Below, piece by piece: positions 9,683 through 19,144 of a stretch of 64,000 bases of DNA. Below the pieces are notes generated by a model that worked only from the letters and a program-made list of their open reading frames with translations, did not search any database and was not told the origin of the DNA. Numbering within the stretch: position 1 is the first letter of the stretch; every line of letters starts with the position of its first letter. Both the position numbers and the translations under genes were made by a program. The DNA comes from Mycobacterium lentiflavum. Lineage in GTDB: Bacteria > Actinomycetota > Actinomycetes > Mycobacteriales > Mycobacteriaceae. The stretch is from positions 1,364,001 to 1,428,000 of the forward strand of contig NZ_CP092423.2 in NCBI RefSeq assembly GCF_022374895.2, given 5' to 3'.

Positions 9683-10468
9683 TCAGCCGGCCCGCAGCTG
9701 CTTGCGGATCAGCGCGGCGACCTCGGTCGGTTTGGCGCCGGGCACCATGTGGTTGCACTCGAAGGTCAGCAATTCGAAGTCGGAGCCCAACCGTTGCTGC
9801 AGACCCGTGACGAGCTGCTCGGTGACGTAGGGCGGCGACGTCCACGCCGCGCGCACCAACGTGGTCGGCATTCCCAACGGCGGAAGCACGGTGGGACGGG
9901 CCAATTCACTCCAGTAGGACATCATCGCCGGCACGCTCACCCGCCAGCCGTAGCGTCCGCTGGGCAGCTGGACCAGGTGCTCGTCCAGTTCGGCGTCGAG
10001 CACGCCCGGATCGACGTCCGCCCAAGAGCCGGTTGCCTTTTCCATGCGCGCTTCGGCCGGGTCCGGGTAGTCGGGCGAGGAGAACATCGCCTCGGCGATC
10101 TGGCGCATCCAGTCGCCGTCCAAGCCCACCGCGGGGTCGAGCAGGAGTAGGCCCGCCACCAAGTCCGGCCGGGTCGCGGCCAGGTTCATTGCCAGCCCGC
10201 CGCCGAATGAGTGCCCGACGACCAGCACCGGGGCCTGCGCCGCCTGGTCGAGCAGCGCGGCGAGCGCAGCGACGTTGGCGTCAATGGTCCACGGCGCAGC
10301 CCACGACGACCTGCCGTGGCCGATCAGATCGGGAGCGGCAATGGTGATTTCGGGCAGCTGATCGCCCAGCTGCTGCCACCGCTGGCCGTGCCCGGTCAGT
10401 CCGTGTAGGGCGAGCATCTGCACCGGGCCGGCCGGACCGAAGCGGTGCACGTGAAGGTCGGTGGTCAC
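9683..10468 (-). CDS. lipV: Alpha/beta hydrolase (LipV-like lipase/esterase)
   Basis: A 261-residue alpha/beta-hydrolase starting at GTG 10468. Visible: oxyanion region LHGLTGHG (about 20-27), nucleophile elbow GHSFGG with the catalytic Ser (about residue 87), an Asp in the LLLDPAVG region, and a C-terminal NHMVPG carrying the catalytic His. There is no signal peptide or membrane segment, so it is probably cytosolic. The syntenic M. tuberculosis gene is lipV (Rv3203), reported as a serine lipase or esterase. The natural substrate is not predictable. It is followed 2 bp later by the ATL gene. Confidence 0.85.
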   Translation of the reverse strand: MTTDLHVHRFGPAGPVQMLALHGLTGHGQRWQQLGDQLPEITIAAPDLIGHGRSSWAAPWTIDANVAALAALLDQAAQAPVLVVGHSFGGGLAMNLAATRPDLVAGLLLLDPAVGLDGDWMRQIAEAMFSSPDYPDPAEARMEKATGSWADVDPGVLDAELDEHLVQLPSGRYGWRVSVPAMMSYWSELARPTVLPPLGMPTTLVRAAWTSPPYVTEQLVTGLQQRLGSDFELLTFECNHMVPGAKPTEVAALIRKQLRAG

Positions 10469-10548
10469 GCGTTGATGATGCCAGGCGCGGGAGACACGGC
10501 CGGTCGTAGCCGGACCGACTTGTCAGACCCTCGTGATGTCATGCTGGC

Positions 10549-13500
10549 ATGTCGTTGACCTGGGGTGCCGAGGCGAGCGCCGTGCTGGCTCCGGGCGCTC
10601 GCGGCGCGATTCGAATTCTGGGCGGCCCGGGCACCGGGAAGAGCAGCCTGCTGGTCGAGGCTGCCGTCGCTGCGGTCGGCGCCGGTGTCGATCCGGAATC
10701 GATTCTGCTGCTTACCGGTTCGGGACGGATTGGGATGCGTCAGCGCAGTGCGTTGACGATGTCGTTGCTGCGTGCCACCGGCCCGGGTCGGTCCGCGATC
10801 CGTGAGCCGGTCGTGCGCAGCGTGCACAGTTACGCCTACGCCGTCTTGCGGCGGGCGGCCGAGCGCGCCGGGGACGCCCCGCCGCGGCTGGTCACCAGCG
10901 CCGAACAGGACGCCATCATCCGCGAGCTGCTGGCCGGCGACCTCGAGGACGAGGGCACCTCCGGATGGCCGGCGCATCTGTGGCCCGCGCTGAGCACCGC
11001 GGGATTCGCCACCGAACTGCGAAACCTGTTGGCGCGCTGCGCGGAACGCGGCGTGGACCCACACGAACTACAGCGCATCGGCCGGCTGTGCCGACGGCCG
11101 GACTGGACCGCGGCGGGCCGGTTCGCGCAACAGTATGAGCAGGTGATGTTGCTGCGCGCGGCGGTCGGCACCGCGGCGCCGCAAGCGACGACACCGGCGC
11201 TGGGTGCCGCCGAACTCGTGGGCGCCGCCCTGGAGGCGTTCGCGGTCGACGCCGAGCTGCTGGCCGCCGAGCGCACCCGCATCCGGGTTCTGTTGGTCGA
11301 CGACGCCCAGCAACTCGACCCGCAGGCCGCGCGGCTGGTCCGGGTGCTGGCGGCGGGAAGTGAACTGGCGCTGGTCGCCGGAGACCCGAATCAGGCGGTG
11401 TTCGGCTTCCGGGGCGGCGAGCCGGCCGGGCTACTCGACGGCGAAACCCCCGCGCTGACGCTGACGCAGTCGCATCGGTGCGCGCCGGCGGTCGCCCGCG
11501 CCGTCAGCGGCATCGCGCGCCGGTTGCCCGGCAGCAGTGACGGACGGCACATCGAGGGCACCGGCGCGGAGGCGGGATCGGTCCAGGTCCGGCTCGCGGC
11601 GTCGCCGCACGCGGAGGCCGCGCTGATCGCCGACGCGCTGCGGCGTGCGCACCTGGTCGACAATGTGCCGTGGTCGCAGATGGCGGTGATCGTGCGGTCG
11701 GTGCCACGAGCCGGAGCCCGGTTACCGCGCGCGCTGGCGGCCGCCGGGGTGCCGGTCGCCGCACCCGCCATGAGCGGCTCGCTGGGCGAAGAGCCTGCGG
11801 CGCGGGCGATGCTCACGGTGCTGGCCGCGACCGCCGAGGGGCTGGACGGCGATCAGGCGCTGGCGCTGCTGACCGGGCCCATCGGTCGTGTCGACCCGGT
11901 TTCGTTGCGGCAGCTGCGCCGAACCTTGTTGCGCGGCAAATCCGCCGCTGCGGCAGGCGGTTTCGGTGATCTGCTGGTGGCCGCGCTGGGCGCCGGCGCA
12001 CCGCCGACATCTCGCCCGCTGCAACGGGTGCGGGCGGTCCTGGACGCCGCCGAGCGCTGCCACCGCGACGGCCAAGACCCGCGTTACACGCTGTGGGCGG
12101 CATGGCAGCGGTCCGGTCTGCAGCGGCGCTGGCTGGCGGCCAGCGAGCGCGGCGGCACCGCCGGCGCCCAGGCCACCCGGGACTTGGACGCGGTGACCGC
12201 ATTGTTCGACGTCACCGACCAGTACGTGTCACGCACTCCCGGGGCGTCGTTGCGCGGTCTGCTCGAGCACGTCGCGGCGCTGCACCTGCCAAGCGTCACG
12301 ACCGAGCCGGCCTCGACGGCCGAGCAGGTCCGGGTGCTCAGCGCCCACGCCGCGCTGGGACACGAATGGGACGTAATGGTCGTCGCCGGCCTGCAGGATG
12401 GGTTGTGGCCCAACACCGTTCCGCGCGGCGGCGTGCTGGCCACCCAGCGACTGCTCGACGTCGTAGACGGCGTCGGCGCCGAGGTTTCGGTGCGCGCGCC
12501 GCTGCTGGCCGAGGAGCGCCGGTTGCTGGTGGCCGCGCTGGGTCGAGCCCGGCGCCGGCTGCTGGTGACCGCCGTCGACAGCGACACCGGCGGGGTGGAC
12601 GGGGGAGCCGCGCTACCCTCGCCGTTCTTCTTCGAGGTCGCACAGTGGGCCGATGAGGACACCGATTGTGCTGTAGCGCAGCCTGTTTCGGCACCGCGCG
12701 TATTGTCGACCACCGCGCTGGTCGGCCGGTTGCGCGGTGTCGTCTGCGCGCCGGACGGCGGCGTCGACGATGAAGCTCGCCATTGTGCGGCAACGCAATT
12801 GGCCCGGCTGGCCGCCGCCGGTGTGCCGGGCGCCGACCCGTCCGGCTGGCACGGTCTGACCGTGGTCAGCACCAGCGATCCGCTGTGCGATGGCGGCGAT
12901 GCCGTCACGCTGACGCCGTCGACGCTGCAGACCCTCACTGACTGTCCGCTGCGCTGGCTGGTCGAGCGGCACGGCGGGACTAACCCGCGCGAGCTGCGGT
13001 CCACGATCGGCTCGGTGCTGCACGCGCTGATCGCCGAATCGGGCAAGACCGAAACGCAACTGCTGGCCGAGCTGGAACGCGCCTGGGAGCACTTGCCCTT
13101 CGAGGCGCGGTGGCATTCGGCCAACGAGCTGACCCGGCATCGCGCCATGATCGAGGCGTTCGTCGAGTGGCGAACGCGAACTCGCGGCGAGCTGACGGAG
13201 GTCGGCGTCGAGGTCGACGTCGACGGAGTGCTGGGCACGCCGCGGGCCGACGGTGGCGAAACCCGGCTGCGCGGCCGGGTCGATCGCCTGGAACGCGACG
13301 CGGCCGGCCGGCTGGTGATCGTCGACATCAAAACCGGTAAAACCCCGGTCAGCAAGGACGATGCTCAGCAGCACGCTCAGCTGGCCATGTATCAGCTAGC
13401 GGTGGCCGAAGGCATGATCCCCGACGGCGACGAGCCCGGCGGCGCGCGGCTCGTCTACGTCGGCAAGAGCGGGGCTGCCGGCGCCACCGTCCGGGAGCAG

Positions 13501-13662
13501 GATCCACTGACACCGGCCGGCCGCGACGAATGGCGCGACCTCGTCATCCGCGCGGCCGACGCGACCGCCGGGCCGCAGTTCGTCGCCCGGCGCAACGAGG
13601 GCTGCTCGCATTGCCCGATCCGGCCGTCGTGCCCCGCCCACGTCGACGGAGCATCATCATGA
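10549..13662 (+). CDS. adnA: AdnA subunit of the AdnAB helicase-nuclease
   Basis: A 1037-residue UvrD-like motor with a RecB-family nuclease. With AdnB it resects double-strand breaks in mycobacteria. Visible: Walker A GGPGTGKSS near the N-terminus, a degenerate Walker B VDDAQQLDP instead of DExx, GDPNQAVFGFRGG, helicase motif SAHAALGHEWDVMVVAGL, and a C-terminal nuclease motif VDIKTGK. An iron-sulfur cage is suggested by the Cys of TDCPLRW and CSHCPIRPSC. The degraded Walker B fits the known picture of AdnA as the weaker ATPase. The start is ATG 10549. Its TGA overlaps the adnB ATG (ATGA), so the two are translationally coupled. Confidence 0.93.
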   Translation: MSLTWGAEASAVLAPGARGAIRILGGPGTGKSSLLVEAAVAAVGAGVDPESILLLTGSGRIGMRQRSALTMSLLRATGPGRSAIREPVVRSVHSYAYAVLRRAAERAGDAPPRLVTSAEQDAIIRELLAGDLEDEGTSGWPAHLWPALSTAGFATELRNLLARCAERGVDPHELQRIGRLCRRPDWTAAGRFAQQYEQVMLLRAAVGTAAPQATTPALGAAELVGAALEAFAVDAELLAAERTRIRVLLVDDAQQLDPQAARLVRVLAAGSELALVAGDPNQAVFGFRGGEPAGLLDGETPALTLTQSHRCAPAVARAVSGIARRLPGSSDGRHIEGTGAEAGSVQVRLAASPHAEAALIADALRRAHLVDNVPWSQMAVIVRSVPRAGARLPRALAAAGVPVAAPAMSGSLGEEPAARAMLTVLAATAEGLDGDQALALLTGPIGRVDPVSLRQLRRTLLRGKSAAAAGGFGDLLVAALGAGAPPTSRPLQRVRAVLDAAERCHRDGQDPRYTLWAAWQRSGLQRRWLAASERGGTAGAQATRDLDAVTALFDVTDQYVSRTPGASLRGLLEHVAALHLPSVTTEPASTAEQVRVLSAHAALGHEWDVMVVAGLQDGLWPNTVPRGGVLATQRLLDVVDGVGAEVSVRAPLLAEERRLLVAALGRARRRLLVTAVDSDTGGVDGGAALPSPFFFEVAQWADEDTDCAVAQPVSAPRVLSTTALVGRLRGVVCAPDGGVDDEARHCAATQLARLAAAGVPGADPSGWHGLTVVSTSDPLCDGGDAVTLTPSTLQTLTDCPLRWLVERHGGTNPRELRSTIGSVLHALIAESGKTETQLLAELERAWEHLPFEARWHSANELTRHRAMIEAFVEWRTRTRGELTEVGVEVDVDGVLGTPRADGGETRLRGRVDRLERDAAGRLVIVDIKTGKTPVSKDDAQQHAQLAMYQLAVAEGMIPDGDEPGGARLVYVGKSGAAGATVREQDPLTPAGRDEWRDLVIRAADATAGPQFVARRNEGCSHCPIRPSCPAHVDGASS

Positions 13663-16600
13663 ACCCGCGCTACAGCCCGGAGGAATTAGCTTGTGCACTA
13701 GGGCTTTTCCCGCCGACCGCCGAGCAGGCCGCGGTCATCGCCGCGCCGCCCGGGCCGCTGGTCGTGATCGCCGGAGCGGGCGCGGGTAAAACCGAGACGA
13801 TGGCCGCGCGGGTGGTGTGGCTGATCGCCAACGGGTACGCCGACCCCGGTCAGGTGCTGGGATTGACGTTCACCCGCAAGGCCGCCGGGCAGCTGCTGCG
13901 CCGGGTCCGTTCCCGGTTGGCCCGGTTGGCCGGTCTGGGCTCTCCCGCGAGCGGGAGTTACGCCCATGGCGAGACCGGCCCGGGTGCACTGGAATCGGCG
14001 GGCACCCCGACGGTCAGCACCTATCACGCGTTCGCGGGCTCGCTGCTGCGCGACTACGGGCTGCTGCTGCCGATCGAGCCCGACACCCGGTTGCTCAGCG
14101 AGACCGAACTGTGGCAGCTGGCCTTTGACGTGGTCAACGGCTATGGCGGGCAGCTGCATACCGACAGGGCACCGGCCGCGGTCACCTCGATGGTGCTGCG
14201 CCTGTGGGGCCAGCTCACCGAGCACCTGGTCGACACCGACCAACTCCGCGACACCCACCTCGAACTGGAGCGGCTGGTGCACGCCCTGCCCGCCGGCCCC
14301 TACCAGCGCGACCGCGGACCGAGCCAATGGCTACTGCGGCTGCTGGCCGCTCAGACCGAACGCACCGAGCTGGTGCCGCTGCTCGACGCGTTGCAGGAGC
14401 GGATGCGTGCCGCGAAGGTCATGGACTTCGGTGTGCAAATGGCCTCGGCGGCAAGGCTTGCCGCGAACTTCCCGCAAGTCGGGGAGGACGTGCGCAACCG
14501 CTACCGGGTGGTGCTGCTCGACGAGTACCAGGACACCGGCCACGCCCAACGCGTCGCGTTGTCGGCCCTGTTCGGCGGCGGCTCCAACGTTCAAGACGAC
14601 GGGCTGGCACTCACGGCGGTCGGCGATCCGATTCAGTCGATCTACGGCTGGCGCGGCGCTTCGGCAACCAACCTGCCCCGCTTCACCACCGACTTCCCGC
14701 AATCCGACGGCACTCCCGCGCCAGTGCTGGAGCTGCGGACCAGCTGGCGCAACCCGCCCAGCACCCTGCACATCGCCAATGCCATTTCGGCGGAAGCACG
14801 GCGCCGGTCCGTGGCCGTGCACGCCTTGCGATCCCGCCCCGACGCCCCGCCCGGCACCGTCCGGGCTGCGCTACTTCCCGATGCGCAGGCCGAACGAGAG
14901 TGGATCGCCGACCACCTGCACGAGCACTACCAGCGGGCGCGTGCCGACGGCGTCAATCCGCCGACCGCCGCGGTGCTGGTGCGCCGCAACGCAGATGCCG
15001 CACCGATCGCCGATACCCTTCGCGCGCGCGGGATCCCGGTTGAGGTCGTCGGGCTGGCCGGCCTGCTGTCCATCCCGGAGGTGGCCGAACTGGTGGCCAT
15101 GCTGCGCCTGGTCGCCGACCCCACGGCCGGTGCGGCGGCAATGCGGGTACTGACCGGGCCGCGCTGGCGCCTGGGCGGCCGGGATGTCGCCGCACTCTGG
15201 CAGCGTGCCGCGTCGCTCGGCGCGGGGCGCCCCACCGACGCGTCCTCGGCCGAGTCGATCGCGATGGCCGCGGACCCCTCCAACATCGAGGCCGACACCG
15301 CGTGCCTGGCCGACGCAATCGGTGATCCCGGCCCGGCCACCGCGTATTCGGCCGCGGGATATCAACGCATCACCGCGCTGGCCGCCGAACTCAGCGCCCT
15401 GCGTGGCCACTTGGGGCTTTCGCTACCCGACCTGGTCGCCGAGGTGCGGCGCGCGCTGGGTATCGACTGCGAGGTCCGCGCCGCCGCGGGTCATGGCGGC
15501 TGGGCCGGCGCCGAACACCTCGACGCCTTCGCCGACGTGGTCGCCGCCTACGCGGAACGAACCAGCGCGACAGACGTTTCGGCCGCGGCGTCGGTGCTGG
15601 GATTGCTGGCCTACCTAGACGCCGCCGAGGTCGTCGAAAACGGTTTGGCACCTGCACCGTTGGCGGTCGCGAAAGATCGGGTCCAGGTGCTCACCGTGCA
15701 CTCCGCGAAGGGCTTGGAGTGGCAAGTGGTCGCGGTGGCCCACCTGTCCGGCGGAACGTTCCCGTCGACCGCGTCGCGCAGCAGCTGGTTGACCGATGCG
15801 GCGGAGTTGCCACCGTTGTTGCGCGGCGATCGCGCTGCAGCGGGCTCACTGGGCATCCCGGTGTTGGACCTCGCGGATGTCACCAATCGAAAGCAGCTGT
15901 CGGACAAGATTGCCGAGCATCGGCGGCAGCTCGAGCAGCGGCGCGTCGACGAAGAGCGCCGACTGCTGTACGTCGGGATCACCCGGGCCGAGGACACCCT
16001 GCTGGTCTCCGGTCATCACTGGGGACCCACCGGGGTCAAACCGCGCGGGCCGTCGGACTTCCTGTGTGAACTCAAGGACATCATCGACCGGTCGGCCGCG
16101 GCTGGCGAGCCCTGCGGCGTGGTGGAGCAGTGGGCACCGACGCCCGCCGACGGTGATCGAAACCCGCTGCGCGACAATGTTATCGAAGCAATATGGCCTG
16201 CCGATCCGCTGGCCTCTCGGCGTGCCGACGTTGAACGTGGGGCGGCGCTGGTGGCCGCCGCGATGGCGGCACCGGCGAAAGACTGCGTGGACATCGACGG
16301 CTGGGCTGCCGACGTCGATGCGTTACTGGCCGAGCGTGCTCGCTGCGAACGACGAGTGGAACGCGGCCTGCCCGGCCAGCTGTCGGTCAGTGGCCTGGTG
16401 GACCTGGCGCGCGATCCCGAGGGCGCGGTGCAGCGGTTGGTGCATCGCCTGCCGACTCGTCCGGATCCACATGCATTGCTGGGCAATGCCTTTCACTCCT
16501 GGGTGCAACAGTTCTACGGAACCGAGTGGCTTTTCGACCTCGGCGACCTGCCAGGGGCGGCGGATTCCGATGTCGGTCACACCGCAGAATTGGCCGCGCT

Positions 16601-16976
16601 GCAGGACGCATTCACCCGATCGCACTGGGCGGCCCGCACGCCCATCGCCGTCGAGGTCCCGTTCGAGATGCCGATCGGCGACACCGTCGTGCGCGGGCGC
16701 ATCGACGCCGTCTTCGCCGAACCCGACGGTGGCGCCACGGTCGTGGACTGGAAGACCGGCGAACCGCCGCGCGGCGCCGAGGCGAAGCGACAGGCCGCCA
16801 TCCAGCTCGCCGTCTATCGCTTGGCGTGGGCGGCGTTGGGCGGATGCCCGGAGTCCTCGGTGCGGACCGCGTTTCATTACGTACGCACCGGCGCCACCGT
16901 GGTCCCCGACGAATTGCCCGACCTCACCGAGCTGGCGCGGCTGGCCCCCCACGGCGAGCGTGACGTCGCGGTCTGA
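13659..16976 (+). CDS. adnB: AdnB subunit of the AdnAB helicase-nuclease
   Basis: A 1105-residue lead motor and nuclease of AdnAB. The start ATG 13659-13661 overlaps the adnA stop codon. Visible: Walker A GAGAGKTET (about residues 38-46), Walker B LLDEYQDTGH, GDPIQSIYGWRGA, helicase motif [25 protein letters not shown], and a RecB-type nuclease motif VVDWKTGEPP near the C-terminus. In contrast to AdnA, its DExx box is intact, consistent with its known role as the dominant ATPase and translocase. A longer upstream reading overlapping adnA is possible but unsupported by any start signal. Confidence 0.93.
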   Translation: MNPRYSPEELACALGLFPPTAEQAAVIAAPPGPLVVIAGAGAGKTETMAARVVWLIANGYADPGQVLGLTFTRKAAGQLLRRVRSRLARLAGLGSPASGSYAHGETGPGALESAGTPTVSTYHAFAGSLLRDYGLLLPIEPDTRLLSETELWQLAFDVVNGYGGQLHTDRAPAAVTSMVLRLWGQLTEHLVDTDQLRDTHLELERLVHALPAGPYQRDRGPSQWLLRLLAAQTERTELVPLLDALQERMRAAKVMDFGVQMASAARLAANFPQVGEDVRNRYRVVLLDEYQDTGHAQRVALSALFGGGSNVQDDGLALTAVGDPIQSIYGWRGASATNLPRFTTDFPQSDGTPAPVLELRTSWRNPPSTLHIANAISAEARRRSVAVHALRSRPDAPPGTVRAALLPDAQAEREWIADHLHEHYQRARADGVNPPTAAVLVRRNADAAPIADTLRARGIPVEVVGLAGLLSIPEVAELVAMLRLVADPTAGAAAMRVLTGPRWRLGGRDVAALWQRAASLGAGRPTDASSAESIAMAADPSNIEADTACLADAIGDPGPATAYSAAGYQRITALAAELSALRGHLGLSLPDLVAEVRRALGIDCEVRAAAGHGGWAGAEHLDAFADVVAAYAERTSATDVSAAASVLGLLAYLDAAEVVENGLAPAPLAVAKDRVQVLTVHSAKGLEWQVVAVAHLSGGTFPSTASRSSWLTDAAELPPLLRGDRAAAGSLGIPVLDLADVTNRKQLSDKIAEHRRQLEQRRVDEERRLLYVGITRAEDTLLVSGHHWGPTGVKPRGPSDFLCELKDIIDRSAAAGEPCGVVEQWAPTPADGDRNPLRDNVIEAIWPADPLASRRADVERGAALVAAAMAAPAKDCVDIDGWAADVDALLAERARCERRVERGLPGQLSVSGLVDLARDPEGAVQRLVHRLPTRPDPHALLGNAFHSWVQQFYGTEWLFDLGDLPGAADSDVGHTAELAALQDAFTRSHWAARTPIAVEVPFEMPIGDTVVRGRIDAVFAEPDGGATVVDWKTGEPPRGAEAKRQAAIQLAVYRLAWAALGGCPESSVRTAFHYVRTGATVVPDELPDLTELARLAPHGERDVAV

Positions 16977-17064
16977 GGCGTCAAGTGTCTGTCGACCGGC
17001 GACCGTGGTTACATTTGAGTCGTGCGTGTGGCGTGCGGTGTTGTCCAGCCAACGATGGACCGCT

Positions 17065-18135
17065 GTGCCCAAGGGTAGGTTGCGACGGCTGCGAGGTCTC
17101 GACGAGAGACTGACCACCCAGCCCGGTCACCTGCTGGTCGGCGTGCTGCGCATCCCCGAAGACCACGGCAGCCCGGCCCGCGTCATCACCCGCCGGCTGA
17201 TCATTGCGCTAGTGGTCTTGTTCGGCGCCGCTCTCGTCGTCTACCTCGACCGCAACGGCTACCGCGACGTGCGCGGCGGACGGCTGACGTTCCTGGACTG
17301 CCTGTATTTCTCGGCGGTCTCGCTGTCAACGACCGGTTATGGCGACATCACCCCGATTACCGAAACCGCGCGCCTGGTCAACACCGTCGTCTTCACTCCG
17401 CTGCGCATCGCGTTCCTGGTCGTGTTGGTCGGAACGACGCTCGAGGTGCTCTCGGAGCGGTCCCGGCAGGGATGGAAAATTCAGCGTTGGAGGAACAGAG
17501 TGCGTAACCACACCATCGTGATCGGGTACGGCACCAAGGGCAAACGTGCCGTCGCCGCCCGGGTCAGCGACGAGGCCGTTCAGGGCGAAATCGTCGTCGT
17601 CGACACCGATCGCAGCGCCCTCGAGCACGCCACCACGGCCGGGCTGGTCACCGTGCACGGCGACGGCACCAAGTCCGACGTGCTGCGGCTGGCCGGGGCG
17701 CAGCATGCGTCGTCGATCATCGTGGCCACCAACCGTGACGACACTGCCGTGCTGGTGACCCTGACGGCCCGCGAAATCGCGCCGAAGGCCAAGATCGTGG
17801 CCGCCATCCGGGAATCCGAAAATTCACACCTGCTCCAGCAATCGGGGGCGGATTCGGTGGTCGTCTCCTCGGAGACCGCCGGCCGGCTACTCGGTCTGGC
17901 CACCACCATGCCCAGCGTCGTGGAGATGATCGAGGACCTGCTGACCCCAGACGCCGGGCTGGCCATCGCCGAACGCGAAGTGGAGGCGAGCGAGGTCGGC
18001 GGATCGCCGCGTCACCTACGCGACATCGTGCTCGGCGTCGTGCGCGACGGACAGTTGCTCCGCATCGGTGCACCCGAAGTCGACGCCATCGAGGCCACCG
18101 ACCGGCTGCTCTACATCAAAAACACGGGGCATTAG
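17065..18135 (+). CDS. Potassium channel with RCK/TrkA-N domain (Rv3200c-like)
   Basis: A 356-residue protein starting at GTG 17065. It has two transmembrane helices (about 46-64 and 108-130) flanking a pore loop with the K+ selectivity filter TTGYGD (about 91-96). These are followed by a cytosolic RCK (TrkA-N) Rossmann domain starting IVIGYGTKGKR and a TrkA-C-like end. This is the layout of MthK-type ligand-gated K+ channels. M. tuberculosis Rv3200c is annotated as a cation transporter. A GTG at 17022 could extend the N-terminus. It is followed by nudC in the same direction. Confidence 0.9.
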   Translation: MPKGRLRRLRGLDERLTTQPGHLLVGVLRIPEDHGSPARVITRRLIIALVVLFGAALVVYLDRNGYRDVRGGRLTFLDCLYFSAVSLSTTGYGDITPITETARLVNTVVFTPLRIAFLVVLVGTTLEVLSERSRQGWKIQRWRNRVRNHTIVIGYGTKGKRAVAARVSDEAVQGEIVVVDTDRSALEHATTAGLVTVHGDGTKSDVLRLAGAQHASSIIVATNRDDTAVLVTLTAREIAPKAKIVAAIRESENSHLLQQSGADSVVVSSETAGRLLGLATTMPSVVEMIEDLLTPDAGLAIAEREVEASEVGGSPRHLRDIVLGVVRDGQLLRIGAPEVDAIEATDRLLYIKNTGH

Positions 18136-18216
18136 TGGCGATCGCAAGCCCGGCGAAGCCCGGCGCGGTCCCCCGCAAGCAGGCGGTGCCCCCGGGTCGG
18201 CGCCAGGAGGCATAGC
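18136..18216. repeat. GC-rich spacer with GCCCGGCGAA direct repeat
   Basis: The 81-bp gap between the K+ channel and nudC has two tandem GCCCGGCG copies followed by a run of C and the AGGAGG Shine-Dalgarno of nudC (18205-18210). Similar GC-rich spacers are common in mycobacteria. No gene is seen. Confidence 0.3.
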
Positions 18217-19140
18217 GTGGACTTTCAGCTGAGCAGTGTTCCGTTGCTCTCCCGCGTCGGCGCCGACCGGGCCGATCAACTGCGGACCGACGTTGAGGCG
18301 GCCACCGTCGGATGGGCGGATGCGGCGCTGCTGCGGGTGGATTCGCGCAACCAGGTGTTGGTCGCCAACGGCCGGGTGGTGCTCGGCGCGGCGGCCGAAC
18401 TGGGCGAAAAGCCGCCGCACGACGCTGTTTTCCTCGGCCGCATCGAGAACGACCGGCATGTCTGGGCCATCCGGGGAGCGCTGCAGGCGCCCGAGGACCC
18501 GGACGCTCAAACCGAGGTGGTGAACCTGCGCAGCCTCGGCCCGATCTTCGACGACACCAGCAGCCAGCTGGTGTCGTCGGCCGTTGCGCTGCTGAATTGG
18601 CATGACAGGGCGCGGTTTAGCGCGGTGGACGGCTCCCCGACGAAACCGGCCCGGGCGGGCTGGTCCCGAGTCAACCCGGTCACCGGTCACGAGGAGTTCC
18701 CGCGCATCGACCCGGCGGTCATCTGTCTGGTGCACGACGGCGGCGACCGCGCGGTGCTGGCCCGCCAGGCGGTGTGGCCCGAGCGAATGTTCTCCCTGGT
18801 GGCGGGATTCGTCGAAGCCGGAGAGTCTTTCGAGGTCTGTGTGGTCCGGGAGATCCGCGAGGAAATCGGCCTGAATGTGACCGATGTTCGTTACCTGGGC
18901 AGCCAGCCGTGGCCCTTTCCTCGTTCACTGATGGTCGGCTTCCACGCGTTGGGCGACCCCGACGAGGAGTTCGCATTCAACGACGGCGAGATCGCCGAGG
19001 CGGCCTGGTTCACCCGCGACGAGGTACGCGCGGCGCTGGCCGTCGGCGACTGGAGTAGTTCGTCGGAGTCGAAGCTGCTTCTGCCCGGTTCGATTTCGAT
19101 CGCGCGGGTGATCATCGAATCCTGGGCGGAACTCGACTGA
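18217..19140 (+). CDS. nudC: NADH pyrophosphatase NudC (Nudix hydrolase)
   Basis: A 307-residue enzyme that splits NAD(H) into NMN(H) and AMP, and can act on NAD-capped RNA or drug-NAD adducts. Visible: the Nudix box GFVEAGESFEVCVVREIREE with following IGL (about residues 195-217), then SQPWPFPRS, the motif that marks the NADH-pyrophosphatase subfamily. The zinc-ribbon cysteines found between the N-domain and Nudix domain in E. coli NudC are missing; that segment is FSAVDGSPTKPARAGW. The start is GTG 18217 behind AGGAGG. It is syntenic with Rv3199c. Confidence 0.93.
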   Translation: MDFQLSSVPLLSRVGADRADQLRTDVEAATVGWADAALLRVDSRNQVLVANGRVVLGAAAELGEKPPHDAVFLGRIENDRHVWAIRGALQAPEDPDAQTEVVNLRSLGPIFDDTSSQLVSSAVALLNWHDRARFSAVDGSPTKPARAGWSRVNPVTGHEEFPRIDPAVICLVHDGGDRAVLARQAVWPERMFSLVAGFVEAGESFEVCVVREIREEIGLNVTDVRYLGSQPWPFPRSLMVGFHALGDPDEEFAFNDGEIAEAAWFTRDEVRAALAVGDWSSSSESKLLLPGSISIARVIIESWAELD

Positions 19141-19144
19141 GGCG

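Noticed and set aside
15796..17064. 779-codon frame fusing the adnB 3-prime region to the K+ channel
   Set aside because: Only the part after 17065 resembles a protein family; the rest is out-of-frame reading of adnB.
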